Source of the DNA: Candidatus Poribacteria bacterium
GTDB taxonomy: Bacteria > Poribacteria > WGA-4E > WGA-3G
Direction: 5' to 3'
Length of the DNA stretch: 63,095 nucleotides
NCBI GenBank assembly: GCA_012270865.1
Contig: JAAXHL010000183.1
Coordinates: forward strand, 1-63,095
Within the stretch, counting starts at the first letter, position 1; each line of letters opens with the position of its first letter. Below are positions 51,393-60,490 of the stretch, one piece after another. The notes beneath the pieces were generated by a model. The model saw nothing but the letters and a program-made list of their open reading frames with translations, made no database searches and was not told the origin of the DNA. The position numbers and the translations under genes were made by a program.

Positions 51393-52865
51393 TTGAAACC
51401 TTTTTGGAAAGCACGATTTACCTATATCATAAAGCTGGCAATACTTTTCGCTTTTGCGGTATCTATCGCCGCCGCGGAAAAAGAGATCGCCTTATGGGGC
51501 GGAACGCTAAGCCGCAACATGGTCTCCGATGAAAAGAATATCCCCGCAAGTTGGGACCTCGAAACCGGTGAAAATATCAAATGGACCGCGGAACTCGGTT
51601 CACAAAGTTATGCAGGTCCCCTCATCATCGGTGGAAAAGTCTTCGTCGGAACAAACAATAAAGCACTCTACAACCCGAAACTCACCGGCGACCGCGGGAA
51701 TCTCATGGCATTTCGCGAATCCGATGGCAAATTCCTCTGGCAATCAACGCACACCAAACTCCCCGCAGGCAGGGTTAACGACTGGCCCCTGCAGGGAATC
51801 TGTTCCACACCGTTTATTGAAGGTGACAGGCTCTACTATATCTCTAACCGTTGTGAAGTCGTCTGTGTTGACACTGAAGGCTTCCTTGACGGTGAAAACG
51901 ACGGTCCGTTCACCGAAGAAACCGAAACAAGCGAGATTGATGGCGACATCATCTGGAGCTACGATATGATGGACGAATTAGACGTTTTTCCGCATAATCT
52001 CGCCACCTGTTCACCGATCGTTGTCGGCGACCTGATCTTCTTGGAAACCAGTAACGGCGTTGATGAAGGGCATATCCATATCCCCTCACCTGACGCGCCG
52101 TCCTTCATCGCTTTGAATAAGAACACGGGTGAACTCGTTTGGGAGGACGCATCCCCCGGCGAAAATATACTGCACGGACAGTGGTCAAACCCCGCCTATG
52201 GTGTCATCAACGGCGTACCGCAGGTTATTATCCCCGGCGGTGACGGCTGGGTCTACGCCTTTGAACCGGAAACCGGCGACATTATCTGGAAATTCGACTG
52301 TAATCCGAAAACTTCCGTCTGGGAACTCGGCGGACGCGGCACACGCAACAACATCATCTCAACACCGGTTATTTATGACGACAAGGTCTTTATCGCTGTC
52401 GGGCAAGACCCAGAACACGGCGAAGGTGTAGGGCACCTCTGGTGCATTGATGCCTCCCAAACCGGTGATGTTACTGAAACCGCGGGTATATGGCACTTCG
52501 GCGACGAACAGTTCAATCGCACGATGTCCACCGTAGCTATCGCTGACGGACTCCTCTATATCTCAGACCTCAGCGGATACCTCTACTGCTTGGATGTCAA
52601 TACCGGCGACCTCTATTGGAAGCACGACACCTTCGCCGCAATTTGGGGTTCCCCCTATGTCGTAGATGGTAAGGTCTACCTCGGCGACGAAGATGGCGAG
52701 GTGGTAATCCTAAAAGCAGGCAAAACTGAGGAAGTACTGTTCAAAACCAATATGGGTAGTGCCGTTTATACGACACCCGTTGCAAAAGATGGCGTGCTTT
52801 ACATCGTAACCCGCAATACGTTGATTGCAATCGAAGAGAAAAATGAACCTTACCCGAAAAATTAA
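51393..52865 (+). CDS. Exported PQQ-type beta-propeller protein
   Basis: The 490-residue protein has an N-terminal signal ([21 protein letters not shown]) and PQQ-like blades: [62 protein letters not shown] and VVILKAG. The [13 protein letters not shown] start and [22 protein letters not shown] are common in such secreted propellers. The start is TTG 51393 with AAGGAG upstream. It overlaps the AMP-ligase gene by 23 bases, placing all four genes from 49106 in one operon. Confidence 0.82.
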   Translation: MKPFWKARFTYIIKLAILFAFAVSIAAAEKEIALWGGTLSRNMVSDEKNIPASWDLETGENIKWTAELGSQSYAGPLIIGGKVFVGTNNKALYNPKLTGDRGNLMAFRESDGKFLWQSTHTKLPAGRVNDWPLQGICSTPFIEGDRLYYISNRCEVVCVDTEGFLDGENDGPFTEETETSEIDGDIIWSYDMMDELDVFPHNLATCSPIVVGDLIFLETSNGVDEGHIHIPSPDAPSFIALNKNTGELVWEDASPGENILHGQWSNPAYGVINGVPQVIIPGGDGWVYAFEPETGDIIWKFDCNPKTSVWELGGRGTRNNIISTPVIYDDKVFIAVGQDPEHGEGVGHLWCIDASQTGDVTETAGIWHFGDEQFNRTMSTVAIADGLLYISDLSGYLYCLDVNTGDLYWKHDTFAAIWGSPYVVDGKVYLGDEDGEVVILKAGKTEEVLFKTNMGSAVYTTPVAKDGVLYIVTRNTLIAIEEKNEPYPKN

Positions 52866-53916
52866 TGAAAACCAAAAGGCACTTGATGCACACGTCCGGG
52901 AAATCGTCAAATGGCACTTCAGCCCAAAGACCGGATGCCCGTTCTGGCTGGAATTCGCGGATAACCTCGACTTCGACCCGCGAAAAGAGATCGGCGGCTA
53001 TGCCGACCTCAAGTGTCTCGGTCATTTCCAAGACGAATGGCTCCGCGGCGGACCCGTCCGACGTTGGGTACCGAAGGCTTACGCCAATGATCCGATCTAT
53101 GTCTTTGAAACCGGTGGTTCGACAGGCGTACCCAAGTCGCGGATCAGCGTCCGTGATTTTCACATTGACTATGAGTTGTTCAGTAAAACGCTCTCCGATG
53201 AGGGTTTCCCACCCGGCAGCGACTGGCTTATGTTAGGTCCCACGGGACCGAGACGTTTACGACTCGCTGTCGAGCATCTCGCGCAGCATCGCGGCGGCAT
53301 CTGTTTCCACGTTGACCTCGACCCGCGCTGGGTGAACCAACTCGTCCGTTATGGGAAAAATGAAGAACTGGATGCCTATAAGAACCACGTCATCTCGCAG
53401 GCACTCAACGTGCTACGCGCCCATGAAAACGTCCAATGCCTCTTCACGACACCGAAGTTATTAGAGGCATTGTGTGAGAAGATTTCATTGACAAAAGCAG
53501 GCATCAAAGGTATCTTCTGTGGTGGCACCGAGATGGACGCACAGTTCCACCGCTTCGCACGCGAGGAACTCGTGCCGGGTATCGACTTCATCCCGACCTA
53601 CGGTAATACGCTCATGGGATTAGCCACTTGCAAACCGTTTGATCCAGCAGATAACTACGCCATTATCTACTATCCGCCGCACCCGCGCGCTGTCATTGAA
53701 CTCGTTAACCCAGAAAACCCGGAAGAAACCGTCGATTACGGCGAAACCGGACGCGTCATGCTGACAACCCTGACGAAAGAATTTTTCGTGCCACGTTTCT
53801 TGGAACGTGACGAAGCCGAGCGCGCCGAACCGATTCCAGAATATCCGTGGGACGGCGTTGAAAACCTCCGCCTGCTCACGGAACTCCAAGAGAGTGTCGT
53901 TGTGGGTGTTTACTAA
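52843..53916 (+). CDS. AMP-forming ligase-like protein (LuxE/PaaK-like)
   Basis: The 357-residue protein has the ANL-superfamily P-loop [14 protein letters not shown] (about residue 87-100), [20 protein letters not shown] (the acidic-turn region, usually YGxTE, lacks the Glu) and [13 protein letters not shown]. The length and order resemble LuxE acyl-protein synthetases and phenylacetate-CoA-ligase-like proteins rather than long acyl-CoA synthetases. It would activate a carboxylate as an AMP ester. The ATG overlaps the upstream gene. Two genes on lies an aldehyde/acyl-CoA dehydrogenase-type gene, so the two may reduce an acid to an aldehyde. Confidence 0.78.
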   Translation: MNLTRKINENQKALDAHVREIVKWHFSPKTGCPFWLEFADNLDFDPRKEIGGYADLKCLGHFQDEWLRGGPVRRWVPKAYANDPIYVFETGGSTGVPKSRISVRDFHIDYELFSKTLSDEGFPPGSDWLMLGPTGPRRLRLAVEHLAQHRGGICFHVDLDPRWVNQLVRYGKNEELDAYKNHVISQALNVLRAHENVQCLFTTPKLLEALCEKISLTKAGIKGIFCGGTEMDAQFHRFAREELVPGIDFIPTYGNTLMGLATCKPFDPADNYAIIYYPPHPRAVIELVNPENPEETVDYGETGRVMLTTLTKEFFVPRFLERDEAERAEPIPEYPWDGVENLRLLTELQESVVVGVY

Positions 53917-53946
53917 TCACTTTACAGTAAGGGCAATGTGAAAGGG

Positions 53947-53952
53947 TATAAT
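53947..53952 (+). promoter_or_regulatory. TATAAT promoter before the 24-codon frame
   Basis: TATAAT lies 38 bases before the ATG at 53991. A TTTACA (53921-53926) is 20 bases upstream, longer than ideal. It would transcribe the small frame and then the SMP-30-like gene. Confidence 0.4.
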
Positions 53953-53990
53953 AGTCTACCTTGAAAAGAATTGAAAAGGAGGCGACAAAC

Positions 53991-54065
53991 ATGAACGCGA
54001 TTCAGACTGTTAAAATTCAATATCCTGTCTACGAAGAGACCTATACCGCTAACACAGGTAGATAG
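53991..54065 (+). CDS. 24-residue small protein or leader peptide
   Basis: ATG AAC GCG ... AGA TAG encodes MNAIQTVKIQYPVYEETYTA plus NTGR. It has a textbook AAGGAGG nine bases upstream, its own TATAAT and a separate RBS for the next gene 22 bases after its stop. The peptide has three Tyr and no membrane segment. It could be a leader peptide, a small functional protein, or the start of a decayed gene. I know no homologue. Confidence 0.45.
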   Translation: MNAIQTVKIQYPVYEETYTANTGR

Positions 54066-54086
54066 ACACCAAAAAGGAGTCCGAAT

Positions 54087-54782
54087 ATGATAACGAAAAT
54101 CGAAAAAGTCTTCCGATCCCCCTATGCCGTACCGAACGGTTTGCAAGTTACGGACGACGGTTTATGGATCGTTGACCAGATTACCGACAGAGTCGCTTTG
54201 GTTGAAATCACATCAGACCCGGACTATACCGTGCCGAAACTCATCCGCGACATCCCGAGCGAATCCTCCAATACAAGCGGGATGACTTATGGAGATGGCG
54301 CACTCTGGTTAGCCGCAAACGGATCCGGGGAACGCTGGCGGACCCTCCGAGATACAGATGCCGAGACGGGTGAGGTTTTCCAAGTCGATCCCGCTACCGG
54401 CGAAACCCTCGGACGCTACCCGATACCCGATGGCGGCGGCACCCACGGCATTGAATACGACCACTACGATGAAGGGCATCTCTGGGTCCAAACGCTTAAG
54501 AACCAAGTCACGCATAAGGTCAGAATCTCGGATTGGTCTATACAAAAGACGCTTCCGCTACCGCACGGACGCGGACACGGCATGGTACGCGTCGAAGATG
54601 GACTTTGGTCAACCCACACCTCTGATAGGGTCATCGTCAAACTCGATCTTGAAGACGGCACACCGATTGACGTGATTGAAGTTCCCGAAGATCATCCCGA
54701 ACCGCACGGCTTATCCATCTATGGCGACGATTTCCTCTACTGCGATGCCGCCTCTGGATGGATAGCGAAAATTACATGGTGA
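54087..54782 (+). CDS. SMP-30/streptogramin-lyase-like beta-propeller
   Basis: The 231-residue protein is a small propeller of the SMP-30/gluconolactonase/Vgb type. Repeats read PNGLQVTDDGLWIVDQITDR, SGMTYGDGALWLAANGSGER, THGIEYDHYDEGHLWVQTL, GHGMVRVEDGLWSTHTSDR and PHGLSIYGDDFLYCDAASGW. GRGHG and PHGL histidines could bind metal. It is shorter than most, about five blades. It has no signal peptide, so it may be cytoplasmic. AAGGAG seven bases before ATG. It lies between the ligase and the aldehyde dehydrogenase. Confidence 0.78.
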   Translation: MITKIEKVFRSPYAVPNGLQVTDDGLWIVDQITDRVALVEITSDPDYTVPKLIRDIPSESSNTSGMTYGDGALWLAANGSGERWRTLRDTDAETGEVFQVDPATGETLGRYPIPDGGGTHGIEYDHYDEGHLWVQTLKNQVTHKVRISDWSIQKTLPLPHGRGHGMVRVEDGLWSTHTSDRVIVKLDLEDGTPIDVIEVPEDHPEPHGLSIYGDDFLYCDAASGWIAKITW

Positions 54783-54799
54783 AGAAGTTAACAGTTGTC

Positions 54800-54867
54800 A
54801 GTTATCAGTTATCAGTTAAAGAGACTTATGATTAACCACAGCACCTCTTAACTGATAACTGATAACT
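54800..54867. repeat. 20-bp perfect inverted repeat of CTGATAACTG units
   Basis: AGTTATCAGTTATCAGTTAA (54800-54819) and TTAACTGATAACTGATAACT (54848-54867) are perfect complements around a 28-base loop, each arm holding direct repeats of AACTGAT. It is the best-preserved copy of the CTGATAACTG repeat family. A GCCTGC-GCA-GCAGGC hairpin (54872-54886) follows before the next gene. Confidence 0.7.
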
Positions 54868-54904
54868 TAAAGCCTGCGCAGCAGGCGAACCGAAAACTAT
54901 CAAG

Positions 54905-56311
54905 ATGATACACATTCCAATTCTACGCGCCGGACGTTCCTACAGAAGCCTGAATACCGTCCGCGTGCCGCATCTCAAGACAGGTGAACCCTTAGTCGAA
55001 GTGAGCCAAGCCAACAGAGGCTTGATAGCGAAGGATCTCGTTGACATCGCACTCCAGAAAGAGGCACTCGCACAACGTCCTATCGGCGAATTGATTGCTA
55101 TCTGCAAGGAAGCCGCGCACCTCTTCGCAACGGCGACGCTGCCACTTGACGGGACCGAACAATCACCGACGGACTATATCCAACAGGTCTCCGGGACAAC
55201 AGGCTTGCCTGAAGTACTCTGTCAACAGAATCTGCTCAAGATTCAAGGTGTCATGGAGAACATAGATACCGTTTTAGATGGACTCACCCGCGGACTCGAT
55301 TTGCAAGTCCTTGACACCGGTTGGGGTGTCCAAGACGGACGCACGTTGAGTTATGTCTGTGAAACAGATTCACTGGGTGCTATCCTACCGAGCAATTCAC
55401 CCGGTGTGCATTCGTTATGGGTCCCTGCTATCGCCTTGAAAGTTCCTGTTGTTCTCAAACCGGGACGTGAGGAGCCGTGGACACCGTATCGCATCGCACA
55501 AGCGTTTATCGAGGCGGGTGCTCCCGTGGAGGCGTTCAGCTTCTATCCGACCGATTATGCCGGTGCCAATGAAATCCTTGTCCGATGTGGACGCTCCATG
55601 CTTTTCGGTGGCGGTTCAACTGTCGCTCCGTGGCTCAACACGCCTCGCGTCGAAATCCACGGACCCGGACGCAGCAAGATCATCATCCAGGAAGGAGAAC
55701 AGAGCAATTGGGAGCAATATCTTGATTTGATTGTAGGGTCGGTTGCCAAGAACGGGGGGAGATCCTGTATTAACGCCTCTGGTGTGTGGGTAACGGCATA
55801 CGGACGCGAGATCGCTGAGGCGTTGACAGAACGCCTGTCGCGCATTGAACCGAAACCCCTGGATCACCCACAAGCAGGCATCGCTGCATGGGCGAATCCG
55901 AAAGCCGCACACGGTATCTCGTCGCTCATTGACCGACACCTCAAAGAACCCGGGGCAACAGAATTAACAACCGGTGACCGGGTTGTCGAATTAGATGGCT
56001 GCACCTTCCTGAGACCGACTGTGATATGGTGCGAAGACGCAGAACACCCGTTAGCGAACACCGAATTCCCGTTCCCGTTTGTCAGTGTCGTCGAAGTGCC
56101 ACCGACAGGGTTAGTCGAAGCCATCGGTGCAACACTCGTTGCCACCGCAATCACAGAAGACGCATCGCTCACACGAAACCTCATAGAAACGCCGCTCATT
56201 GACCGACTCAATTTAGGCGCGATCCCGACGAATCAAATCTCTTGGGACAGTCCGCATGAAGGGAATCTGTTCGAGCATCTTTACAGACAGCGCGCATTTC
56301 AGTTTGGATAG
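54905..56311 (+). CDS. Aldehyde dehydrogenase-superfamily protein (acyl-CoA-reductase-like)
   Basis: The 468-residue protein has the aldehyde dehydrogenase fold. NSPGVHSLWVPAIALKVPVV with LKPGREEPWTPYRIAQAF gives the cofactor region, and the nucleophile Cys is C288 in NGGRSCINASG. The usual catalytic Glu motif (ELGG) is not clear. LuxC-type or propionaldehyde-dehydrogenase-like acylating enzymes lack it too, which fits acyl-CoA reduction. A degraded copy of its 3' end lies at 60491-60548. RBS is weak, since only CCGAAAACTATCAAG precedes ATG 54905. Confidence 0.78.
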   Translation: MIHIPILRAGRSYRSLNTVRVPHLKTGEPLVEVSQANRGLIAKDLVDIALQKEALAQRPIGELIAICKEAAHLFATATLPLDGTEQSPTDYIQQVSGTTGLPEVLCQQNLLKIQGVMENIDTVLDGLTRGLDLQVLDTGWGVQDGRTLSYVCETDSLGAILPSNSPGVHSLWVPAIALKVPVVLKPGREEPWTPYRIAQAFIEAGAPVEAFSFYPTDYAGANEILVRCGRSMLFGGGSTVAPWLNTPRVEIHGPGRSKIIIQEGEQSNWEQYLDLIVGSVAKNGGRSCINASGVWVTAYGREIAEALTERLSRIEPKPLDHPQAGIAAWANPKAAHGISSLIDRHLKEPGATELTTGDRVVELDGCTFLRPTVIWCEDAEHPLANTEFPFPFVSVVEVPPTGLVEAIGATLVATAITEDASLTRNLIETPLIDRLNLGAIPTNQISWDSPHEGNLFEHLYRQRAFQFG

Positions 56312-56409
56312 TACGTTCTCCGTGTGATAGCCATGAGTTTCCGGTTGAACACTCACAATATTCTATTTTAAAAATGATTGCTTGGATTTAAGTAGGGTTA
56401 CCGCAAAAT

Positions 56410-56649
56410 TTGAAATCAACCCAATACTTTTTACACGTTCAACAACGACCTGACCGCGCTAGAATCAAAACTGAATGGATTGAACAGGCTATCAAGGATC
56501 CTGTGTATACGGAAATACAAGCGGATGGGAGAATAAGAAAATGGAAATGGATTCCAGAAGAGGATAAGTTTCTCAGAGTTATTCTGCTTGCAGATGGGGA
56601 AACAGTTCATAATGCTTTCTTGGATAGAAATTTTAGAGGGACTTTATAA
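56410..56649 (+). CDS. DUF4258 family toxin-like protein
   Basis: The 79-residue protein reads YFLHVQQRPDRARIKTEWIE, QAIKDPVYTEIQADGRIRKW and LLADGETVHNAFLDRNF, matching DUF4258 proteins, a RelE/BrnT-like fold often paired with DUF2283. The start is TTG 56410, with no strong RBS. Its stop overlaps the next ATG by one base (TAATG), and the next gene is a DUF2283 protein, so together they form a toxin-antitoxin-like pair. Enzymatic activity is not established. Confidence 0.75.
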   Translation: MKSTQYFLHVQQRPDRARIKTEWIEQAIKDPVYTEIQADGRIRKWKWIPEEDKFLRVILLADGETVHNAFLDRNFRGTL

Positions 56650-56879
56650 TGAAAGTAAAGTATTTTCATGATACTGCTACAGCCTTGATTGAATTTTCGA
56701 CACATGCCGTTGTCGAAACAAAAGAGATTAATGAGAATATTTACATAGATTTGGATGATAAGGGCAATCTGGTTGCGATAACCATTGAACACGCCGACTT
56801 ACACGCGAATCTCCCCGATTTGTTTTATGAACAGATAGGAGCGTCGGAACCCCAATCATTCTTGCATGAAAAAATTTAA
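56649..56879 (+). CDS. DUF2283 family antitoxin-like protein
   Basis: The 76-residue protein reads VKYFHDTATALIEFS, ENIYIDLDDKGNLVAITIEH and ADLHANLPDL, typical of DUF2283, a small beta-rich family found next to DUF4258 genes. It overlaps the preceding gene by one base. It probably pairs with the toxin-like product as its antidote. It ends 27 bases before the sulfatase gene. Confidence 0.75.
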   Translation: MKVKYFHDTATALIEFSTHAVVETKEINENIYIDLDDKGNLVAITIEHADLHANLPDLFYEQIGASEPQSFLHEKI

Positions 56880-56906
56880 TTTTTTCAAACGTTTGGTATC
56901 ATAATC

Positions 56907-58403
56907 ATGACCGATAACCCGAATGTTATTCTCATCTTCGCAGACGACCTCGGACGTGGTATGCTCAGCTGCTACGGACAGCAGCATTTCGAGACACCGA
57001 ATATCGACCGCCTCGCAAACGAAGGGATGAAGTTCAACCACGCCTACGGTTGCGCCTTCTGTGCCCCGTCCCGCGCCAGTATGCTGACAGGTATCCACGA
57101 TTGCCATCAAGGGAGGTGGACGTATACCAAAGCAGGCATCTATAAAAGCATCAGTACGGGTGAAATGACACATAGCGAAATTTCGGAGTTGATTCATACA
57201 ACAGGACTCCAAGCGGGTCCCGATGATGTCTTCTTGGCACAGATCGCTGAGGACGCGGGTTACGTTACGGGACAGATCGGGAAACTTGAATGGGGTTTCG
57301 CTACAACGGGCGCACGCATCCGTCGGCACGGTTGGCAGTACCACTACGGTTATTATGACCATCAACGTTGCCACGGCTTTTATCCGCCTTTCCTCTTCGA
57401 GAACGGACAACTGACAAACATTCAAGGGAATACACACGCCGACTGCGCGAAACATCCGAACTCGGAGTCTGCTGAAAATATGGAGATCCGCAGGAATCGT
57501 CAAGGGAAGGCGGTATATTCTCAAGATATTTTCAACGAGAAAATCATAGAGTTCCTCCGCAACCACCACGACACCCCTTTCTTCCTCTATCATCCGTCTC
57601 AGCTGCCACATGGACCGATCGCCGTACCAGACATCCACCCTGCGGTGAAACAATCTTCGGAATTGACAGCATTCGAGAAAGAATACGCGTCTATGATCCT
57701 AAGGCTGGATGAAACCGTTGGCATCATCTTGGACGAACTCGAACGACTCGGAATCGACGATCGCACGATGATCGTCTTTTCTGCTGATAACGGACACGAA
57801 GTGTATTACCGTCAGGAAAGACGGACGACAGGACGGCAAGCCGATTTGGAAGGTAACCGTTTTGACGACATCACAACGAAATTCTATTCGGAAACATGTG
57901 GCGATGTGTTCAACGGAAATGACGGTATGGGAGGACTGAAGTTTTCAAGTTGGGAAGGCGGCACACGAATCCCGTACATGGTCCGCTGGCCCGGAAAGGT
58001 TACACCCGGCAGTGTATCCGACCACATGCTCACGAACTACGATCTAATGCCGACCCTCGCAGATTCCATCGGAACAGAGATGCCGGAAAATAAAGACGGT
58101 GTATCGTTTCTACCGACGCTGCTCGAAAGGCATGAAGATCAGCAACGCCACGAGTGGGTCATATATGCCTCTCGACTCGGCCCGGCACTCGTAACAGCAG
58201 ATGGTTGGAAACTACGATATATCAACCGCACGGACAGTTTCCAGTTATATCACCTCCCCTCTGACTACCGCGAGGAGAACGAAATTTCAGCCGATCATCC
58301 CGACCTCGTTACCCAACTCAGTGGCTGGATGCTCAATGCGTGTGATGGCGACTATCAAAACGGCACCCCCGGCGCACATCTCGCCGAGTATCCAGATTTT
58401 TAA
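56907..58403 (+). CDS. Sulfatase
   Basis: The 498-residue arylsulfatase-type enzyme has NVILIFADDLGRGMLSCYG (metal Asp pair), TPNIDRLANEG and the active-site motif C52-A-P-S-R-A-S-M-L-T-G, in which Cys would be converted to formylglycine. VFSADNGHEVYYR supplies the Asp/Asn-His site and GLKFSSWEGGTRIPYMVRWPG the C-terminal motif. There is no signal peptide, so it may act in the cytoplasm or use another export path. The substrate is a sulfate ester, perhaps a sponge or algal glycan. No maturase gene is nearby. RBS is weak. Confidence 0.92.
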   Translation: MTDNPNVILIFADDLGRGMLSCYGQQHFETPNIDRLANEGMKFNHAYGCAFCAPSRASMLTGIHDCHQGRWTYTKAGIYKSISTGEMTHSEISELIHTTGLQAGPDDVFLAQIAEDAGYVTGQIGKLEWGFATTGARIRRHGWQYHYGYYDHQRCHGFYPPFLFENGQLTNIQGNTHADCAKHPNSESAENMEIRRNRQGKAVYSQDIFNEKIIEFLRNHHDTPFFLYHPSQLPHGPIAVPDIHPAVKQSSELTAFEKEYASMILRLDETVGIILDELERLGIDDRTMIVFSADNGHEVYYRQERRTTGRQADLEGNRFDDITTKFYSETCGDVFNGNDGMGGLKFSSWEGGTRIPYMVRWPGKVTPGSVSDHMLTNYDLMPTLADSIGTEMPENKDGVSFLPTLLERHEDQQRHEWVIYASRLGPALVTADGWKLRYINRTDSFQLYHLPSDYREENEISADHPDLVTQLSGWMLNACDGDYQNGTPGAHLAEYPDF

Positions 58404-58458
58404 GGAAATACTCCACAAATTCAAATTTATACTATCTCTCCACAAGGTAAAATTAAAA

Positions 58459-59547
58459 ATGCTTATCATTGATGCACATCTTGATCTATCCATGAATGCG
58501 TTACAAGGCAACCGCGACCTGCTGAGTTCCGCCTATACAATACGCACCCAAGAGGCGCGGACATCCGGTAAAGGACGCACGCAAGGCACCGTCGCACTCC
58601 CAGAGATGCGTCAAGGACGCATTGCCGTGAGTTTCGTCACACTATTCGCACGCTCAACCGGTAGTCCCTCCCCACATTCTGATTTCGCTTCGCCTGCCCA
58701 ATCCTATGGCATCGCACAAGGACAACTCGCGTACTATCGCGCCTTAGAAGAAATCAGATACGTCCATATTATCACGAACCGAGAACAATTAGACAGACAC
58801 ATCAACGCTTGGCAGAAATGGGAAAGCACAGCGATAGGCGACGCAAGCGACTACGATAACGCTCCCGCCTTGGGATTCGTCATCAGTATGGAGGGTGCCG
58901 ACCCAATCCTCCACCCAACGCAATTAGAGGCTTGGTTTAATGACGGGTTGCGACTGCTCGGACTGACACACTACGGTCCCGGACGCTATGCTGGTGGTAC
59001 AGGCACAGAAATCGGGTTAACCGAACTTGGTCGTCCGTTGCTCGCTGAGATGGAACGTTTAGGCGTTATTCTCGATCTCACGCACTGCTCCGATGAGGCG
59101 TTCTGGGAGGCATTGGATCACTACAACGGATTAGTTCTCGCCAGTCATAACAACTGCCGCGCACTCGTTCCCCACCAACGCCAATTCAGCGATGAACAAT
59201 TACGGGCAATCTTTGAGCGCGATGGCGTAATCGGTGCTGCCTTTGACGCATGGATGCTCCAACCGGGTTGGATTACCGGTGAAACTTCCAACGACAAGGT
59301 AACTTTAAGCAACGTCGTTGACCATATTGATTACGTCTGTCAATTAGCGGGAAACACTCGGCACGCTGCGATTGGGACGGATTTAGATGGCGGGTACGGA
59401 CGTGAGCAGTCACCGAGTGATTTGGACACCATCGCCGACCTACAGAAGATACCGGGCATAATGTCAGACCGCGGCTATAGCGACGACGACATCGCCGCCA
59501 TCATGCACGGCAACTGGATCCGATTCTTACACGATGCATGGGGTTAA
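58459..59547 (+). CDS. Peptidase M19 (renal-dipeptidase-like)
   Basis: The 362-residue metallopeptidase has the M19 signature: IIDAHLDLS (HxD metal site), MEGADPI with a bridging Glu, GLTHYGPGRYAGG, LDLTHCSDEAFWEAL, LASHNNCRALVPHQRQFSDE with two His, and GTDLDGGYGREQSP. These match a di-zinc dipeptidase. The start is ATG 58459 after CACAAGGTAAAATTAAAA, the same RBS segment as the leader repeats; an earlier in-frame start lies inside the sulfatase. It probably cleaves dipeptides or related amides. No signal peptide is visible. Confidence 0.88.
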   Translation: MLIIDAHLDLSMNALQGNRDLLSSAYTIRTQEARTSGKGRTQGTVALPEMRQGRIAVSFVTLFARSTGSPSPHSDFASPAQSYGIAQGQLAYYRALEEIRYVHIITNREQLDRHINAWQKWESTAIGDASDYDNAPALGFVISMEGADPILHPTQLEAWFNDGLRLLGLTHYGPGRYAGGTGTEIGLTELGRPLLAEMERLGVILDLTHCSDEAFWEALDHYNGLVLASHNNCRALVPHQRQFSDEQLRAIFERDGVIGAAFDAWMLQPGWITGETSNDKVTLSNVVDHIDYVCQLAGNTRHAAIGTDLDGGYGREQSPSDLDTIADLQKIPGIMSDRGYSDDDIAAIMHGNWIRFLHDAWG

Positions 59548-59744
59548 ACGGATAGCGGTATCTGTTCTATTAGACATAGACAATACTTTCTCTGATGGAT
59601 TGGGCGATATATGGATTCCGAATCCCTTGAAGCCCACCCAGAGTGAGTACCTCCACCGGCATTACAGACTATTTTACTACGATTCCACTGACATGTCAAA
59701 TTTTAGGTTAGATATCCTATATCTGAGGTCTCGTCAATTTATTC

Positions 59745-59774
59745 TTGGTATTCAGTTCAATTTTATGTTACAAT
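59745..59774 (+). promoter_or_regulatory. Promoter of the small-protein/retropepsin pair
   Basis: TTGGTA (59745-59750) and TACAAT (59769-59774) are 18 bases apart, 65 bases before the ATG at 59840. The rest of the gap from 59548 shows no recognisable gene. Confidence 0.45.
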
Positions 59775-59839
59775 TACCAGAGAGGCAAAACATTTATACT
59801 TGTACGTCTCTCTTTTCTGGAAACGCAAGGAGAATTAAA

Positions 59840-60109
59840 ATGCCGTATCCGAATTATACACCTGAAGTTGTTACCGCTCGCGGTGAAGAAATCTATCAGC
59901 AGCAGATACGACACAAAGTTGAACCAGAGCACAAAGGCAAGTTTTTGGTGCTTGATATTGAAACTGGTGACTATGAAATTGACGCTGAAGATTTGGAAGC
60001 GACGATGCGCCTACTTGCCAAGCACCCTAAGGCTGTTACCTACGGTCTTCGGATTGGATACCCAGCCGCTTACGGCATCGGCTTTAACTTTACGGCATAC
60101 ACAGAATGA
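59840..60109 (+). CDS. Small acidic protein paired with a retropepsin-like gene
   Basis: The 89-residue protein reads MPYPNYTPEVVTARGEEIYQ, GKFLVLDIETGDYEIDAEDL and MRLLAKHPKAVTYGLRIGYP. The LDIETGDYEID segment looks like a beta hairpin. It is preceded by AAGGAG. Its stop shares ATGA with the start of the protease gene (60106). I do not know a named family, but small proteins of this kind are found in front of clan-AA protease genes, so it may be a substrate, inhibitor or antitoxin-like partner. Confidence 0.65.
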   Translation: MPYPNYTPEVVTARGEEIYQQQIRHKVEPEHKGKFLVLDIETGDYEIDAEDLEATMRLLAKHPKAVTYGLRIGYPAAYGIGFNFTAYTE

Positions 60110-60477
60110 TTATTGGAAAAATTAGAGCCGATCAGGAAGCTGTCATTGAATTGGAAGTTGTTGGATTAAATCACAGCGAAAAGGTTGAGATAGTCATTGA
60201 TACTGGTTTCACAGGTTTTCTAATGCTGCCGTCAGATTTAATTAAACGCCTCGGACTTCAACTGATCGGCAACCGGCGCGCAATTCTCGGCGATGGAAGT
60301 CCAGTCAGTTTTGATCTGTATCTTGCCAAAGTCGTATGGCACAGCAGAATACGTAACGTTCCCGCGCTTGGAGCGAAACATGACGGCGCGCTACTCGGCA
60401 TGTCGATGCTTTCTGGGAGTCGTGTAGTATTAGAGGTTGTACCGAACGGCACCGTAACGATTGCTCCTTTGACGTAA
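60106..60477 (+). CDS. Retropepsin-like aspartic protease (clan AA)
   Basis: The 123-residue protein has the single-lobe aspartic protease motif IVIDTGFTGFLMLPSDLIKRL (Asp-Thr-Gly, then hydrophobic flap) and GALLGMSMLSGSRVVLEVV, the second hydrophobic-hydrophobic-Gly element of retroviral-type proteases. The size fits a homodimeric enzyme. It has no transmembrane segment. It overlaps the upstream gene by four bases (ATGA), so the two are translated together. Targets are unknown. Confidence 0.8.
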   Translation: MIIGKIRADQEAVIELEVVGLNHSEKVEIVIDTGFTGFLMLPSDLIKRLGLQLIGNRRAILGDGSPVSFDLYLAKVVWHSRIRNVPALGAKHDGALLGMSMLSGSRVVLEVVPNGTVTIAPLT

Positions 60478-60490
60478 ATCAAGAATTTTA

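Noticed and set aside
56856..57653. 265-codon open frame on the minus strand opposite the sulfatase
   Set aside because: The plus-strand sulfatase has all catalytic motifs; the antisense frame has low-complexity valine-rich sequence and no RBS.
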